Origin: Prevotella sp. UBA4376
GTDB lineage: Bacteria > Bacteroidota > Bacteroidia > Bacteroidales > Bacteroidaceae
Reading direction: 5' to 3'
Length of the DNA: 5,464 nt
Assembly: GCA_002391185.1 (NCBI GenBank)
Contig: DGRY01000147.1
Span: 1-5,464 of the forward strand
Of this stretch, positions 5,382-5,464 are shown in pieces. Below the pieces are notes generated by a model that searched no databases, was not told the DNA's origin, and worked only from the letters and a program-made list of their open reading frames with translations. A program made the translations under genes and the position numbers. Within the stretch, counting starts at the first letter, position 1; each line of letters begins with the position of its first letter.

Positions 5382-5464
5382 CGTTAATGATCGCTAATGA
5401 GACGTTAATTTGAACGTTAATGAAAACAGAAATATTAACGAACAATTATACGATTAATTATACG
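5382..5464. repeat. degenerate short tandem array of CGTTAATGA-like units, inverting midway, cut by window end
   Basis: Four forward units start at 5382 (CGTTAATGA), 5392 (CGCTAATGA), 5403 (CGTTAATTT) and 5415 (CGTTAATGA), that is, at 10, 11 and 12 base steps. After a spacer, reversed units appear: ATTAACG (5434-5440) and two copies of ATTATACG (5445-5452, 5457-5464) within a direct repeat of AATTATACG. CGTTAAT (5415-5421) and ATTAACG (5434-5440) are perfect inverted repeats. The array reaches the last base of the window, so its extent is unknown. No gene or promoter is evident within it. Confidence 0.6.

Noticed and set aside
5225..5413. 62-codon plus-strand open frame starting MKEHSALMM
   Set aside because: It runs through the C/G-rich fold-back and into the tandem array, is low in structured composition and has no promoter. 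It is explained better by repeat DNA.

Overview
The window looks like chromosomal DNA of a Bacteroidales bacterium, probably a Prevotella relative. The evidence is moderate to low GC, an A-rich leader instead of a Shine-Dalgarno before most genes, two copies of the Bacteroidetes -7 promoter element (TAnnTTTG, both inside an identical AGTAATTTTGCA), a lipoprotein with the S-D-D type surface-export signal, and Bacteroidetes-style protein sequences. The genus is an inference from sequence feel, not from a search.

Layout. Positions 1-36 may hold the last codons of an upstream plus-strand gene. Positions 37-257 carry a weak hairpin and the promoter and A-rich leader of ffh. ffh (258-1613) and folD (1649-2527) form a plus-strand housekeeping pair: the SRP GTPase for co-translational membrane targeting, and the bifunctional C1-folate enzyme. 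They meet a convergent minus-strand pair end to end, with only 16 bases between the stop codons. The minus-strand pair consists of a small surface lipoprotein of the calycin-like kind (5005-4523) followed by a TonB-dependent outer-membrane receptor (4523-2544). The two overlap by one base (TAATG), so they are almost certainly co-translated and probably act together in uptake of an unidentified ligand.

The convergent junction is compact in an unusual way. A strong intrinsic terminator serving folD (2555-2588) lies inside the 3' end of the receptor gene, and its complement encodes a 17-residue tail after the receptor's last recognisable beta-strand.

Positions 5006-5464 have no credible gene. 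They hold, from left to right: the leader of the lipoprotein-receptor operon, with a dyad that is both FNR/CRP-box-like and terminator-like; its promoter; a perfect 22-base GC-rich palindrome; a small hairpin; a C/G-rich imperfect hairpin element; and a roughly helically phased array of CGTTAATGA-like units that runs off the window end. I see no CRISPR, no defence system, no transposase and no RNA gene. The features most worth following are the shared terminator/receptor tail, the dyad in the operon leader, the histidine-free receptor-lipoprotein pair and the right-hand repeat cluster.
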